DNA from: Gonocerus acuteangulatus
Taxonomy: Eukaryota > Arthropoda > Insecta > Hemiptera > Coreidae
Reading direction: 5' to 3'
Length of the DNA: 64,000 bases
Assembly: GCA_946811695.1 (NCBI GenBank)
Contig: OX328125.1
Coordinates: forward strand, 107,487,715 to 107,551,714
Under the pieces are notes generated by a model. The model did not search any database. It was not told the origin of the DNA and was given only the letters and a program-made list of their open reading frames with translations. The position numbers and the translations under genes are program-made. Below are positions 24,750 to 36,179 of this stretch, piece by piece. How positions within the stretch are numbered: position 1 is the first letter of the stretch; each line of letters opens with the position of its first letter.

Positions 24750-24762
24750 CATATATATATAT
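24750..24762 (+). promoter_or_regulatory. TATA box of gene 1
   Basis: The tatatatatatat run lies 52-64 bp upstream of the ATG. A transcription start about 30 bp downstream would fall near aatacagtcc (24787-24794), giving a 5' leader of roughly 25 nt, a compact layout typical of abundantly expressed secreted proteins. The same arrangement is present at genes 2 and 3. Confidence 0.6.
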
Positions 24763-24813
24763 GTATTCCCTTGATGGTCTAAATCAATACAGTCCGTTTC
24801 TGAATCCGTCAAG

Positions 24814-25715
24814 ATGGCTTCCATCCTCGCATCTGCAGCCTGTTTCTTCGCTGTTCTGCATCTGGTTTTAGGTTGGTAAAACACAAGTATTACTTCAATT
24901 AAGAAATGATGGCTGCTATGACGATCGGATTTATTATAAAAATTAATTTAAAGGCGAACTGTTTTTGGTAGGGCCTGGAACTTGGCCTCTTTTTCCAACG
25001 TTATTTTTTTTTTGGGGGGGGGGGAGGGATATCTATACTTTTTCAGTGAATTTTTGAGTTGACGCCGTTTACGTTTGGTTTGAGGAGGATGACACGGGGA
25101 CATGACGCTTGGTAGAGCGTCCAACTGTTTGTCTGAATACTTTTCTTGAGATTTTCTTAATATCGTTTTAAATGTGAGCGTCCATCCGAAAGCGGATTAG
25201 GGTTCCTACAAATATGTATCTTAAACACTTGTTGTTAAAGCGTTTTTTATTTGTGGATACTTTCCTCAAGAACACTTATGCATAGATATGCCCCCCAGGA
25301 CAAAGTGAATTCCAAAAGTCTTAAATAGGCATATTCCAGGGCGTCTCATAAATTCGTTTAGACTTGGAGAACGAAGCCGCGGCACCGTATTCTGTTTGCG
25401 TGCATAGAGAACACTGCTGAGACCAGTAAGAGCACACAATGCTGAAACATTGTTCTTAGTTAGTTTAATTGCGAAATTACTTTCCACTTGATCCAGTGTT
25501 GTAGATTGGCTATTTGTTAATTCATGCATTATTTTTCTCCTGTAATATTTTGCATTGATTCCTTTAGAACCTCAAGTATTGTTTTGCGGCAAAATCCTGT
25601 AGATTTCAGGCGTGGGTTTACTGTACCGTCTTCAAATAAAATAAAATCAAATGATTTATTTGTTTTTGGGAATGTATCCCAAACAAATAGAGTGCATAAT
25701 ACTCATAAATATACA

Positions 25716-25771
<56 letters not shown>

Positions 25772-27629
25772 CATTTTATAATTCTTTGTAATTTAATTTA
25801 AAACTGCGCTAAAAAATAAATATATGTATATATAAATAAATTTATGACATACATACATATATATTAACATTTGTTTGTTCAAACACTACTCTTCTAGCAC
25901 AAATTTTCTAAGGATAAGACTCCTGATAGTGTACTGGAGTAGAGCCCTGATGGTCGACATATCGGTGGTATTTAGAATATAATAAAATCCTTCTGTTGTT
26001 TTATTGATGAAGTTGGGTTTACTGTACCGTTTTCTTCTGTTAATTTTAGTTCCACTAATGATGTGTCAGAAACACTTGCGTCGCTGAATCCTTCTTTTCC
26101 CCAGCTTTGCTTGTATTCCGAATGACCTCAGAAGCCATCGAACCCAAACTTTCAAAACAGACTGAATTTTCCTTCGATGGGTTCTTTTATTGTCCCTAAA
26201 ACTACCAACTGTATGATTCAGAAGATCCTTTAGTGGAACCTGGCAGCTAGTTTCTGTAGCTTTAATTTTTGCTAGCTTTTTAGCTTCCAACAACTTATTA
26301 TATGTCGGATAGATGTCCACTCTACTTGTAGTTCTTAGCAATGTTAAGAAGCTATAGCCCAATTGTATTTTATTAAAAGGGCTAAATCCTCGTCAGGATA
26401 TATAGTTTCACTCTACCGTCATCTTTAGTTTCGAAGGTAATCTTTTAGAAGATCCGAGACTTGTACTGCCAAACAACTTAACACGAGCCACTCGAGGTGT
26501 GCCTAACCTGAACGCTTGCATCTTTACAACTTTCAAACGCGAGTCGTAGTGTCGTCTCAATTACGGAATTTGCTGATCGGTGTGTCTCTTGTTTCAAACC
26601 TATAGATATAAGCGTTGAAATCGCCGTGACCTGACAAGAACTGGGAAGTTTGGATTGACCCAATATCCCCGAAGTAATCGGTTGGAGAATTTCACGCCAT
26701 TGATATCTACACGCATTGATGTCTAGTTGTGACGTTTGAAATTAAGTAATTGATTATTATGCGAAGTGACAAGGGATGGTTGTGATTCGGATAGGATTAA
26801 AAACACCAGATTTTCAGGCACAAATCGGTATTGGACGTTTCGGCTGCACATCAGCAGCCTTCTTCAGCTAAAAAATACCTTCTTCTTTAGGTAGGGCTGT
26901 CAAAGTGTATCCGAAACGTCCAATATAGATTTGTGCCTGAAAATCTGACGTTTTTTTCTCCTCGCCAAGTCCCAACCATCCCTAGACTTTGCATCACCTC
27001 AATGGCTAACTATCTCCATCTCATTATTGCTTATTATGTTCGTTGTTATTAACACACTGGAAATTGTAGGTGCTTCATCTCAGCCTGAGAATGGGCTCCA
27101 GCAGACCGTCCATCAGATCTCGCAGCTGGAGGATGTGAAGCTGGAAGCAATCTCCTCTTTCCTATTGGCACTCTTCACTTTGATCGGCCTGTTCCCGAGG
27201 ATGGGTCTCCAGGCTCTGCAAGCAAAGCTACATATGGACTTTGGCATAATAGAAGGGTTTCTTGGAGCCGTGCCTGGCCTGAATGGATCTCAACTGGGCA
27301 GTACCAACTTCATATCTAACATCCTCTCTGGGAATTCTGGAGGTTCTGGAGGTCTATTCGGAGGTGGATCTTGGGGAGGAGCTGCTGCAGGGACTGGAAG
27401 TTCAGGAGGGTCATCTGGAAGTTCAGGAGGCTCAGCTGGAAGTTCAGGAGACTCGGCTGGAAGTTCTGGAGGCTCAGCAGGTGGTTCAGCAAGTGGCTCA
27501 GGAGGAGGCTCAGCTTATTTCGGCTCTGTTGTCCAAGGTTCGCGGCACCTAATTACAGGCATCCAGTCATCTTCAGGTACTGGAGGTCAACCAGGGTCGT
27601 CCGGAGCTCCAGGCATCCATCATGGATGA
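24814..27629 (+). CDS. Gene 1: secreted Gly/Ser-rich protein, two exons, 205 aa
   Basis: Exon 1 is 24814-24871 and exon 2 is 27070-27629. The intron is 2,198 bp, with donor AG|GTTGGT, acceptor TTGTAG|GT and phase 1. Without splicing, exon 1 meets TAA after two codons. Residues 1-20 (MASILASAACFFAVLHLVLG) form a signal peptide. Residues 21-108 form a conserved domain: polar start, hydrophobic helix around 47-61 (ISSFLLALFTLIGLF), then the motifs LHMDFGIIEGFLG and LNGSQLGSTNFISNILSG. Residues 109-166 are GSSGGS-type repeats and 167-205 a tail ending GIHHG. The mature protein has no cysteine. Copy 2 matches it at protein level through the conserved domain, with only silent changes, so it is under selection. 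I do not recognise the family. A secreted structural or coating protein (cuticle, silk, saliva) is plausible but only inferred. Confidence 0.85.
25266..25529 (-). pseudogene. Antisense ORF remnant in intron 1 of gene 1
   Basis: A minus-strand frame of 87 codons has a recognisable counterpart at 33486-33677: shared NNVSALCAL, GLSSV, FMRRPGICL and KTFGIHFVL. Both end at the same stop. It lies inside the intron, antisense to the gene, and has no visible promoter. It may be a fragment of an old transposon or of a retrocopied host gene. The product is unknown. Conservation could simply reflect the shared duplication. Confidence 0.3.
25722..25766. repeat. (TA)n microsatellite in intron 1 of gene 1
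   Basis: An uninterrupted TA run, absent from the corresponding intron of gene 2. Confidence 0.9.
26066..26362 (-). pseudogene. Transposon-like ORF remnant in intron 1 of gene 1
   Basis: This minus-strand frame contains DIYPTYNKLLEAKKLA...TETSCQVPLKDLLNHTV, a pattern I associate with degenerate repeat-encoded proteins in arthropod genomes (YPSYN..L..AKK...TE....V.L..LLDHT). The paralogous frame at 33924-34160 is shorter and has changed ends. I treat it as a decayed mobile-element fragment carried along in the duplicated intron. Confidence 0.4.
26770..26985. mobile_element. Inverted-repeat MITE in intron 1 of gene 1
   Basis: The left arm (gggatggttgtgattcgg... to ...ttggacgtttcgg) and the right arm (ccgaaacgtccaat... 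to ...gtcccaaccatccc) are inverted copies of about 75 bp around a centre with ccttcttcagctaaaaaata. In gene 2 the counterpart (about 34635-34802) has lost most of its right arm. A further half copy in reverse lies at 37483-37620. No transposase is present. Confidence 0.75.
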
Positions 27630-27730
27630 ACTCTAGAAAGCAGTTACAGCGAGTGCAGTAACGTTGGTGAACAAATAGCAGTAAACCTATGATGTAGTGG
27701 TGTCGGATGAACCGAACACAAAGAATTAAA

Positions 27731-27736
27731 AATAAA
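27731..27736 (+). terminator. Polyadenylation signal of gene 1
   Basis: AATAAA lies 102 bp after the stop codon, followed by a T-rich stretch (ggattgttttatt). Gene 2 has the same signal at the homologous place. Confidence 0.6.
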
Positions 27737-28669
27737 CTAACCTACTAGGAGTATGGATTGTTTTATTAAACCATCACCAATTTCCAAAGGTGTGGCCTAG
27801 GATTTGCAAATATTCAAGGAAGGTAAGTAACCTCCAAGCGTAAACGCCTCAATGAGCCTGAAGCTTTCGTAGCTATTCATCTTGATTGTTTTAAGAAGAA
27901 AACCACTTTAAACTATAATTTTAGTAAATTAAAAGGTTGGCTTCGGCTCGAAATTTCAGTGGTTCGCCGTAGGCTCGGTTAGGGACACATGTGTCCCGTA
28001 CGGTTCCCAACTGCTGAGCGGTTGTGCATGTGTCCCGTAATCACCTATACATCTCACGAAGTCAAAGCAAATTTTCTGAAGGTTATTGCTTAGTATTTAA
28101 TATCGCTGTTGTGCCAGTGACGTAGTGTGTCCAGAGGATCTTCCGAAACATTCCGTGGTCTTATTTCCCTACGTGTATGGGAAGAAAGAGAAAAAGACCC
28201 GATTTCCGAAGATTATGGGAAATATGTGTTTCTATTGTGGCATGTCAGTAAAATGAGATGGGGACAGGTTTGTTGCATTTTTCGATTAAGGAGTATGCCT
28301 GTCCACATCTACCAAGAAGGTTCCTGGTTTGCTTCTTTTCGCTTGTTTTAGTTGTGGTGTTTGTAAGGAGTGGGACCTGTGAGGCTATTTGACATTCCCA
28401 ATAGGGCCTAGTTGGCAAGCCAACTAGGCCCTACATGGCATGATACGAATATGAAAAAACAGTTTGTTGAAACAAATAACAATCAATGGTCGCAGGACCG
28501 GAGAACAATCTCTCTTACGGTTTCCCTATCCTCCAGATGCCATGGGGGGGGGGGACTTAACCTTATACACCAGGGAGACGGAGGGCTACATAACATCTGC
28601 AACTGGATAGAGGAGTGTGCGCGCGCCAAAAAGTGGTAACGGAAGGGGAACATACATACAATTTTATAA

Positions 28670-29036
28670 GTTAAATACAGCCAACCTCACGTTTATACTG
28701 CTCCCCCCCCCGAAAGTACAGTTATAAATGTGTTTTAGAAAAAAAGGTGTTTTTTGTTGTTGGAGAACTCCATTTTTCTCTACGGCTCCAATTTTCTTTA
28801 ACGCTAATGCACTTTTAATGTTCAAAATTCTTTTTTTCACACCACAATAACTGTTGATATTAGTGGCGAATCTCATAAATGTTTTAAAATTTAATTACAT
28901 TTCCAACGGTATATTCAGGACTGAAATATCTCACAATTTGATAATGTAAGTGGAAACATTGTAAGTGAAGCAACTGATAATTAAATCTATTATGATGTTA
29001 ATTTTTGGAATTTTACAAGAAATAAATGATTTTGTT
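28670..29036 (+). repeat. Dispersed repeat family Y, copy 2
   Basis: It matches 21276-21818 plus 23645-23720 and is uninterrupted at the point (ggactg, about 28922) where copy 1 holds the SINE-head array. It contains a single 56-bp unit. The sequence between ggactg and gtgaagcaactg here (about 45 bp) has no clear match in copy 1, so the array insertion was accompanied by a small loss or replacement. Confidence 0.75.
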
Positions 29037-29040
29037 TTCT

Positions 29041-29095
29041 GGGCCATTAGCGCCGACATCCAGGGTGCAGCGAGGAATTTTCACAACGAGCCAAA
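29041..29095 (-). mobile_element. Fragment of tRNA-SINE body/tail
   Basis: The reverse complement reads ggctcg, a short gap, gaaaattcctcgctgcaccc, then tggatgtcggcgctaatgg. This matches positions 44488-44536 of the intact SINE. It sits directly at the 3' side of the minus-strand LINE, in the same orientation. It could therefore be an independent SINE fragment or the LINE 3' tail that the SINE borrowed. Confidence 0.6.
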
Positions 29096-29109
29096 TGACT
29101 CAATGTTTT

Positions 29110-32100
29110 TTTTCAAGAATAAAAATAAATACACAATAAACAATAAACAAATTTAACCTAAAAATATCAATATAAATAAAGAAAAAACAAAAGCATAAAA
29201 AATCGAATACAAATATTATTAGTGAAGTCTTAAATAATAAAATAAAACATAAGTAAATATGTAAATAAATTATAATTGGATTGGGGCAATGATGATACAA
29301 TGTTCAGAGGGGGATGGGAATATAATTAATTAAATATTAAAAATTAAAAAAAATATTAAAGAAATGGGGGCTATAATAGGATATGAATAAAAATAAATGC
29401 ATAAATAAGAGAAGAAAACAACAACATAATTTGCATAGCTAAACTGGTCTTCCTGGTGGTCAAATCTTAAGAAGCGTCTTCCTGGGAGGATAGGAGAAAA
29501 GCAATGAGGCGGGATTTAAATAAAGGTAAGGAAGGAGAGTGTCGAATCGAAAGAGTGATAGAGTTCCAGAAGGAGGAGGCTCGGATGATGAAGGAACGGT
29601 CAAAGAAGGCTGTTTTATGAGTGGAAGGATACGGGATCGGAGGGACGGGATCGGGTACCACAGGAATGGACAGAAGATTTAAACTGAAGGAGGTTGTAGA
29701 TATAGGAAGGAGATTTGGAAGAAATGGTTTGGTAAAGGAAAGAACCTAGGAAGTATTGTCGTCGTATTGATGGAAATAGCCACTTCAACTCGGAATACCG
29801 GTGTGAAATATGGGCATCCCTGGGGGTATCGAGCATAAATCTGAGAAAAAGGTTCATTAATCGCTCAAGACGATCCTCAAGCTCCCCAGTGAGCCCTCTA
29901 TACACTAGGCAACCGTAGTCGAAGTGGGGGAACACAAGAGAAGATACAAGAAGCTGACGTGTGGGAGTCGGGAGGAGGTGACGGGAACGGTTAAATAGTT
30001 TAAGGGTGGCATTGGGGCGACGAGTGATTAGGGATACGTGATTTTTCCAGGATAGGTTTTGGTCAAAAAAAAAGGCCCAGGTTCTTGGCAGAGGAGACAT
30101 ATTGAATAGGACTGGAGTCAATGGTGAAGGAAGGGAGGATAGGAGGGAGAGATTTCAAGAGGGGAGCTGAGCCTATCACTATCGCTTTGGACTTCTCAGC
30201 GTTCATCTTTTATTTGTTAGTCTTGGCCCAATCTGTAATCCTGTCCAAGTCTTCCTGAATTTTTCTTGCTGCTTCAAATAGCTCAGAGGGAGGAAAGGAA
30301 AGGTAGATTTGGGAATAATCGGCATAAATGTGGAAGTTGCAAAATAGGATAGAGGATGGGAGATCGTTTATGTAGGCTGCAAACAGTGTTGGGGCTAGAG
30401 AGGATCCCTGTGCGACACCTCGGTCTAGTGTAAGGGAGGAGGATTGGGGTTTGTTTGGAATTGCCACAGATTGGGAGCTATTAGAGATGAAGGATTGAAA
30501 CCAGGTCAGAGCACTGTTAGGGAAAGAAAAAGATTGGAGTTTAGAAAGGAGTATGTTATGGTCAATGGTGTCGAACGCTTTACTGAAATCTAGGAGTATA
30601 AGCATGAAAATTCTTTTGAGATCAATAGCGGATTGGAGGTCGTGAGTAATTTTTAGAAGAGCGGATTGGGTGGAATATCCTGGGCGAAAGCCAGATTGGT
30701 GGGAGTTTAAGCGGGGTTGTAGAAAGGCGGATATTTTCAAGGCGGACGAGGCGTTCAAGTGGTTTAGAAAGATTGGAAAGGATAGAAATAGGACGGAAGT
30801 CGGTGGGAACAATTGGATTGGAAATTTTGTTTAAGGGGTGAACAATTGCCTTCTTCCATGATGTGAGAAAGACGGAGTTTTGCAAAGAATAATTGTATAT
30901 GTGGAGTAGGTGGGGTAGGATAACAGGAAGGGAAAGTTTAATAAGCTCAACGGGTATACTGTCCTTTGGACTTAGAACGTGATTTCATTACAGCTTTGAG
31001 GATTTCTGAAGGTGCAATATCTAAGAAATAAAAAATAAAAGGGATTAGAAGGAACAAAGGGTGTGGAAGGAGTAGTTGAAGAGGATACGGCACTGAAATG
31101 GGTATTCAGCTCGTCGGGTGTAACATGGATAGTGGGAGTAGGTTGAGTATTGGCGAGGGAAAGGCTAAGAAGGGTGTTCCAGAAGGAACGGGAGTCGGAA
31201 GCTGAGGAGAGGGGGGTCTGGTAATACTGGGAACGAGCGCGGCGAAGGGTGGATTGAGTGAAGTTACGGAGAGATTTGAAGGTCTTCAGGTCCTCTGGGT
31301 GTCCAATACGGATTGATCGTCGTCTTGCAGCATCACGTCTTCTCATCATTTCTTTAATTTCGGGAGTGATCCAAGGAGAGGGGGGGGGGGGCGGTGAGCG
31401 AGGATAGTCTTCACAGGAGCATGTTTGTCAAGGAGGTCAAGGAGGTTTGAGGTTAGGAAATCGACTTTGGCATCAATGGAGGGACAGGAAGGAATGAGTG
31501 ACGAATCTACTGCAGATAAGTCAGGCTCGAGGGATTCAAAGGTAAGAGAGTTGAGGTTTCGATAGGAGAGGGTTTTAGGGTTATAAGAGGGCATTCGGAT
31601 GTTATAGGATATGGAAATGAGATCATGTGGAGAAAGTATGGAACCGGATACTGGGAGAAGGATAGAAGTTGACTCGGGAGTCAACAAGGATGTAGTCGAG
31701 AAGGGTATTAGAAGTAGAGGTGTGGTGAGTAGGTGGGAATGGGACTACATATAGCCCTAGGGAGGAGGTGAGGAATTCAAGGAAACGCTTATCAGGGGAA
31801 TTAGACAGGAAGTTGATATTTAAGTCACCTGCTAGGATAGTGGGATCATAGGAAGGGAGAGGTTTTAGAAGATCTTCGAAATCGTGCTCGAAAGGCGTGT
31901 TGGGAGGACGGTAAACTACTACCACAAGGATTCGAGAGGATGAAGAGGATACTTCTGCAAAAAAGATACTCTATGCGAGGATAGCCCAGAGAGGGTGAAA
32001 TGTGAAGGATGCGGGAGCGGAGGCTACCGTGCACGTATAGAGCGACCCCGCCACCAACACGGTCTTCTCTATCGTGACTGAGGAGGGCGTGATTAGGAAG

Positions 32101-32228
32101 AGAATCAGCAGAGGAAGGGATATAGGGTTTGAGCCAGGATTCGGAAATAGCAATTAGATGATAGGATGTGTCATGGAAGTGGATGGAGAACTCCGTATGG
32201 TGGGCGAAAAGTATATTCTTAATGATAC
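29110..32228 (-). mobile_element. Decayed CR1/jockey-like non-LTR retrotransposon, 5'-truncated
   Basis: Read on the minus strand, fragments in successive frames give the following in order. An apurinic endonuclease region runs from about 32150 to 31650 (GDLNINFL; THHTSTSNTLLDYILV). Reverse transcriptase runs from about 30890 to 30210 (SGFRPGYSTQSALL; LDFSKAFDTIDHNILLSKL; GVAQGSSLAPTLF; YADYSQIYL, where the second catalytic Asp of YADD is replaced by Tyr). A C-terminal region runs from 30121 to 29467 (FPHFDYGCLVYRG; FIIRASSFWNSI). Frameshifts separate the pieces and the active site is damaged, so it is dead. It is truncated near the start of the endonuclease at the border with the second duplication block. 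The AT-rich 29110-29460 stretch would be 3' UTR. Confidence 0.85.
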
Positions 32229-32673
32229 TTGCTTGTAAAGTTCGTGGGAGTTTTCATTGAAATACAACGATTATCGACGGATGTTTTAATAGAAATGAAG
32301 AATTGTTCACCATTTTCGAAACAATGAATATAGGTATCTTAAAGATTCTACGTACTTTACTAGATTTTACCTTCTTTTTTCAAAATAATTTTAGTTTTTT
32401 TTTGTTCTAGATTAAGAATTGCCCCCTGCAGACTATCGCCCGTGAAAAAAGAGGGTTTCCATATACAGCGTCATCAGTTTGTTGCCTAAGAATTTAAATT
32501 TTGTTTTTGTTAGATACTTTAGCATCCCATATAAAACTTGTGAGATAAATAATAATTATAGATAATTACTTTGATTTTGACATTATCTGTTCCTAATCTA
32601 AGCTTTCCAAATCCACTAAAGGAATATGGATAGAGTTGGTAGCTGTGTAATTATGAGCCAATTATTTTCGGAA

Positions 32674-32690
32674 ACAGCTGACATTATCTA
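32674..32690 (+). promoter_or_regulatory. Conserved upstream motif, gene 2
   Basis: ACAGCTGACATTATCTA, identical to the site upstream of gene 1, 83 bp before the TATA run. Confidence 0.5.
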
Positions 32691-32773
32691 TAAGAAGTAG
32701 GCGATTGTACTTGTCTCACATGCCGTATTTGACATTTGTGACAGAAATTCAGCCACTGATAACAGTTATCTCA

Positions 32774-32792
32774 CCATATATATATATATATG
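32774..32792 (+). promoter_or_regulatory. TATA box of gene 2
   Basis: A TA run slightly longer than that of gene 1, with an identical downstream leader except for one or two bases. It lies about 50 bp upstream of the ATG at 32843. Confidence 0.6.
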
Positions 32793-32842
32793 TATTCCCT
32801 TGATGGTCTAAATCAATACAGTCAGTTTCTGAATCCGTCAAG

Positions 32843-35442
32843 ATGGCTTCCATCCTCGCATCTGCAGCCTGTTTCTTCGCTCTTCTGCATCTGGTATTAG
32901 GTTGGTAAAACACAAGTATTACTTCAATTCCAATGTTTATAGATTACATTGAACAGGCCAAGTCCTGATGCACTGTTGGCATTCAAATTTTATGGTGGGC
33001 TTTTTTTTTACTCTGTTGGGACGTAACTTAAGCTTAAGACTACAACCTCTTGGTCCAATCAAGAGGCAATGGATTTAAAAAGGTTCATTCTTCAGGATTT
33101 GTATGTGTGTATATATAAAATGATGGCTGCTAAGACGATCGGATTTATTATAAAATTTCATTTAAATAATAATTTAAAGGCGAACTGTTTTTGGTAGGGG
33201 CCTGGAACTTGGCCTCTTTTTTCAACGTTATTTTTTTGGGGGGGGGGGATATCTATACTTTTTCAGTGAATTTTTGAGTTGACCCGTTTACGTTTGGTTT
33301 GAGGAGGATGACACGGGGACATGACGCTTGGTAGAGCGTCCAACTGTTCGTCTGAATACTTTTCTTGAGATTTTCTTAATATCGTTTTAAATGTGAAGCA
33401 TCCATCCGAAAGCGGATTAGGGTTCCTACAAATATGTTTCTTATACAGTTGTTGTTAAAGCGTTTTTTATTCGTGGATACTTTACTCAAGAACACTTATG
33501 CATAGATATGCCCCTCAGGACAAAGTGAATTCCAAAAGTCTTTAATAGGCATATTCCAGGGCGTCTCATAAATTCGATTAGACTTGGAGCACGAAGCCGC
33601 GGCTCCGTATTCTGTTTGCTTGCATAGGGAACACTGCTGAGACCAGCAAGAGCACACAATGCTGAAACATTGTTCATAGTTAATTTAATTGTGAATTTAA
33701 TTGTGATCCACTTGATCCATTGTTGTAGATTGGCTATTTCTTAATTCATTCATTATTTTTCTCCTGTAATATTTTGCATTGATTCCTTTAGAACCTCAAG
33801 TATTGTTTTGCGGCAAAATCCTGTAGATTTCAGGGGTGGGTTTACTGTACCGTCTTCTTCGGTTAATTTTAGTGCCACTAATGATGTGTCAGAAACACTT
33901 GCGTCGCTGAATCCTTCTTTTCCCTAGCTTTGCTTATATGACCCCAAGAGCGATCGAACCCAAACTTTCAAAACAGACTTAATTTTCCTTCGATGGGTTG
34001 TTTTATTGTCTCTAAAACTACTAACTGCATGATTCAAAAGATTCACTAGTGGAAGCTGGCAGAAAGTTTCTGTAGGTTTAATAGTTGGAGGATATGCTAG
34101 CTTTTTAGCTTCCAACAACTTATTATATGTCGGATAGATATGTACTCCTTTACTTAGCAAAGTTAAGATGCTTTAGTCCAATTGAACTTTATTAAAAGCA
34201 TCGTCAGGAAAAAATAGTTTCACTATCTCAACTATCTTTAGTTTCGAAGGTGATGTTTTAGAAGATCCGAGACTTTTACTGCCGAACAACTTAACTCGAG
34301 TCGAGCTGACCGATTCCCACTCCTTTGTAGCTTAGATGAAAGCACTCGCACCGCTCGAGATGTGCTCAACCTGACCGCTTGCATCTTTACAATTTTCAAG
34401 CGCGAGTCGTACTGTCGTCTCAATTAAGGCATTCGCAGATCGGCGTGTCTCTGGTTTTAAACCTATAAATATAAGCGCTAAAATCGCCGTGACCTGACAA
34501 GAACTGGGAAGTTTGGATTGACTCAATATCCCCGAAAATATCAGTTCGAGAATTTCACGCCATTGATATCTACACGTATTGATGTCTAGTTGTGACGTTT
34601 GAAATATAAGTAATTGATTATTATGCGAAGTGACAAGGGATGGTTGGGATTCGGATAAGATAAAAATCACCAGATCTTCAGGCACAAATCAGCATTGGAC
34701 ATTTCGGATTCACTTCAGCGGCCTTCTTCAGCTGAAAAATACAGCCTTCTTTAGGTGGGGCTGTCAAAGTGCAGCCGAAACGTCCACGGTAGATTTGTGC
34801 CTCATTATTGCTTATTATGTTCGTTGTTATTAACACACATTGGAAATTGTAGGTGCTTCATCGCAGCCAGAAAATGGGCTCCAGCAGACCGTCCATCAGA
34901 TCTCGCAGCTGGAGGATGTGAAGCTGGAAGCAATCTCCTCTTTCCTGTTGGCACTCTTCACTTTGATTGGCCTGTTCCCGAGGATGGGTCTCCAGGCTCT
35001 GCAAGCAAAGCTACATATGGACTTCGGCATAATAGAAGGGTTTCTTGGAGCCGTGCCTGGCCTGAATGGATCTCAACTGGGCAGTACCAACTTCATATCT
35101 AACATCCTCTCTGGCAATTCTGGAGGTTCTGGAGGTCTATTTGGAGGTGGATCTTGGGGAGAGGCTGGAAGTTTTGGAGGGTCATCTGGAAGTTCAGGAG
35201 GCTCAGCTGGAAGTTCAGGAGGCTCATCTGGAAGTTCTGGTGGCTCGTCTGGAAGTTCAGGAGGCTCATCCGGAAGTTCTGGAGGCTCAGCAGGCGGCTC
35301 AGCTGGCGGCTCAGAAGGAGGCTCAGCTTATCTTGGCTCTGTTGTCCACGGTTTGCGGCACCTAATTACAGGCATCCAGTCATCTTCAGGTTCTGGAGGT
35401 CAATCAGGATCTCACGGAGCTCCAGGCATCCATCATGGATGA
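32843..35442 (+). CDS. Gene 2: secreted Gly/Ser-rich protein, two exons, 215 aa
   Basis: Exon 1 is 32843-32900, exon 2 is 34853-35442, and the 1,952-bp intron has the same AG|GTTGGT donor, TGTAG|GT acceptor and phase 1 as gene 1. The signal peptide differs from gene 1 by one residue (Val14 to Leu). From residue 20 through the start of the Gly-rich segment the protein is identical to gene 1, while the DNA has eight differences, all silent (for example TCT/TCG, CCT/CCA, ATC/ATT). The GSSGGS segment (about 109-176) is ten residues longer, showing repeat-length change in the low-complexity part only. The tail again ends APGIHHG. The product is presumably secreted and redundant with gene 1; function unknown. 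A polyadenylation signal follows at 35544. Confidence 0.85.
33486..33677 (-). pseudogene. Antisense ORF remnant in intron 1 of gene 2
   Basis: Paralogue of the frame at 25266-25529, shortened at its start and with several amino-acid changes (for example VLYARKQNTVPRLRS to VPYASKQNTEPRLRA). The rate of replacement changes here contrasts with the silent-only pattern in the neighbouring exon and argues that this frame is not under selection. Confidence 0.3.
33924..34160 (-). pseudogene. Transposon-like ORF remnant in intron 1 of gene 2
   Basis: Paralogue of 26066-26362 (IYPTYNKLLEAKKLA, LLNHAVSSFRDNK, HRRKIKSVLKVWVR) with altered ends, an internal insertion and many replacements. Decayed. Confidence 0.4.
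34635..34802. mobile_element. MITE in intron 1 of gene 2, right arm deleted
   Basis: It corresponds to 26770-26985. After ccgaaacgtcca...gatttgtgcct the sequence jumps directly to cattattgcttattatg, deleting most of the right arm and about 40 bp of flank that remain in gene 1. Confidence 0.7.
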
Positions 35443-35543
35443 ACTCTAGAAAGCAGTTACAACGAGTGTAGTACCGTTGACGCACGAATAGCAGTATACC
35501 AACAATATAGTGGTGTCGGATAAACCTAGCCAATCAAATTATA

Positions 35544-35549
35544 AATAAA
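35544..35549 (+). terminator. Polyadenylation signal of gene 2
   Basis: AATAAA lies 102 bp after the stop codon, homologous to the signal at 27731. Confidence 0.6.
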
Positions 35550-36179
35550 CTAACCTACTAAGAGTATGAATTGTTTTATTAAACCAGCACCACTTTCCAA
35601 GCGTAAACGCCTCAATGAGCCTGAAGCTTTCGTAGCTATTTCTCTTCTTGAGTGTTCTGAGAAGAAAACCACTTTAAACTATAATTTTAGTAAATTAACT
35701 CCTTGTAAATTTTAACAATAAGTAGAAAAAACTAATCGGCATTACCTTCAGACTAATGTGGTTGCGTTTAGGACAGACAAGAGCCCTATCTAGGCCAGAA
35801 CAGGGTGGTAACTTGCAGATCACCCGTCCTAGAGATCTGTATGTATCTGTTTTGTAGGTGAGCGGGGGTAATAATTCCATGGTTTGTTGAGACCGCTGCC
35901 ATTGATGTACTGTACACAGGATCCTCCAAAACATCCCGCAGTCTTATTATTGTTTGCTTATGGGAAAAAATAAAAATAAAATAACAACTTTGTGAGAAAT
36001 TTTGTTGTAGCATGTCAGTAAAATGAGATGGGGCAGGTTTGATGCATTTCTCGATTAGCATGCCAGTCCACACCTCCCAAGTAGATTTATCGTTTGCTTC
36101 TTTCCCTTGTATTAGTTGCTAGATTTATAAGGAATGACAAGCCAACTTACCCCTACATGGCATGATAAAACCAGTTTGT

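Larger units (their letters stand above)
24220..28612 (+). repeat. Segmental duplication, copy 1
   Basis: It is colinear with 32230-36318, from gcttgtaaagttcgtgggag to gagggct...tctgcaactggat. The block includes a promoter, a complete two-exon gene and about 1 kb of 3' flank. Differences include indels in the intron (32.9-33.1 kb has extra sequence, 25.7-25.9 kb has a TA microsatellite) and an extra segment near 27940-28100 with the palindrome GGGACACATGTGTCCC. Coding exons are far more similar than the introns. Confidence 0.9.

Noticed and set aside
27283..27661. Alternative-frame ORFs over exon 2 of gene 1, and equivalents over genes 2 and 3
   Set aside because: They are shadows of the Gly/Ser codon repeats. 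Substitutions between genes 1 and 2 are silent only in the annotated frame.
27982..27997. Palindrome GGGACACATGTGTCCC as an operator
   Set aside because: It is a perfect 16-bp palindrome but lies downstream of gene 1, in a segment absent from the paralogous block, and there is no other evidence of regulation.
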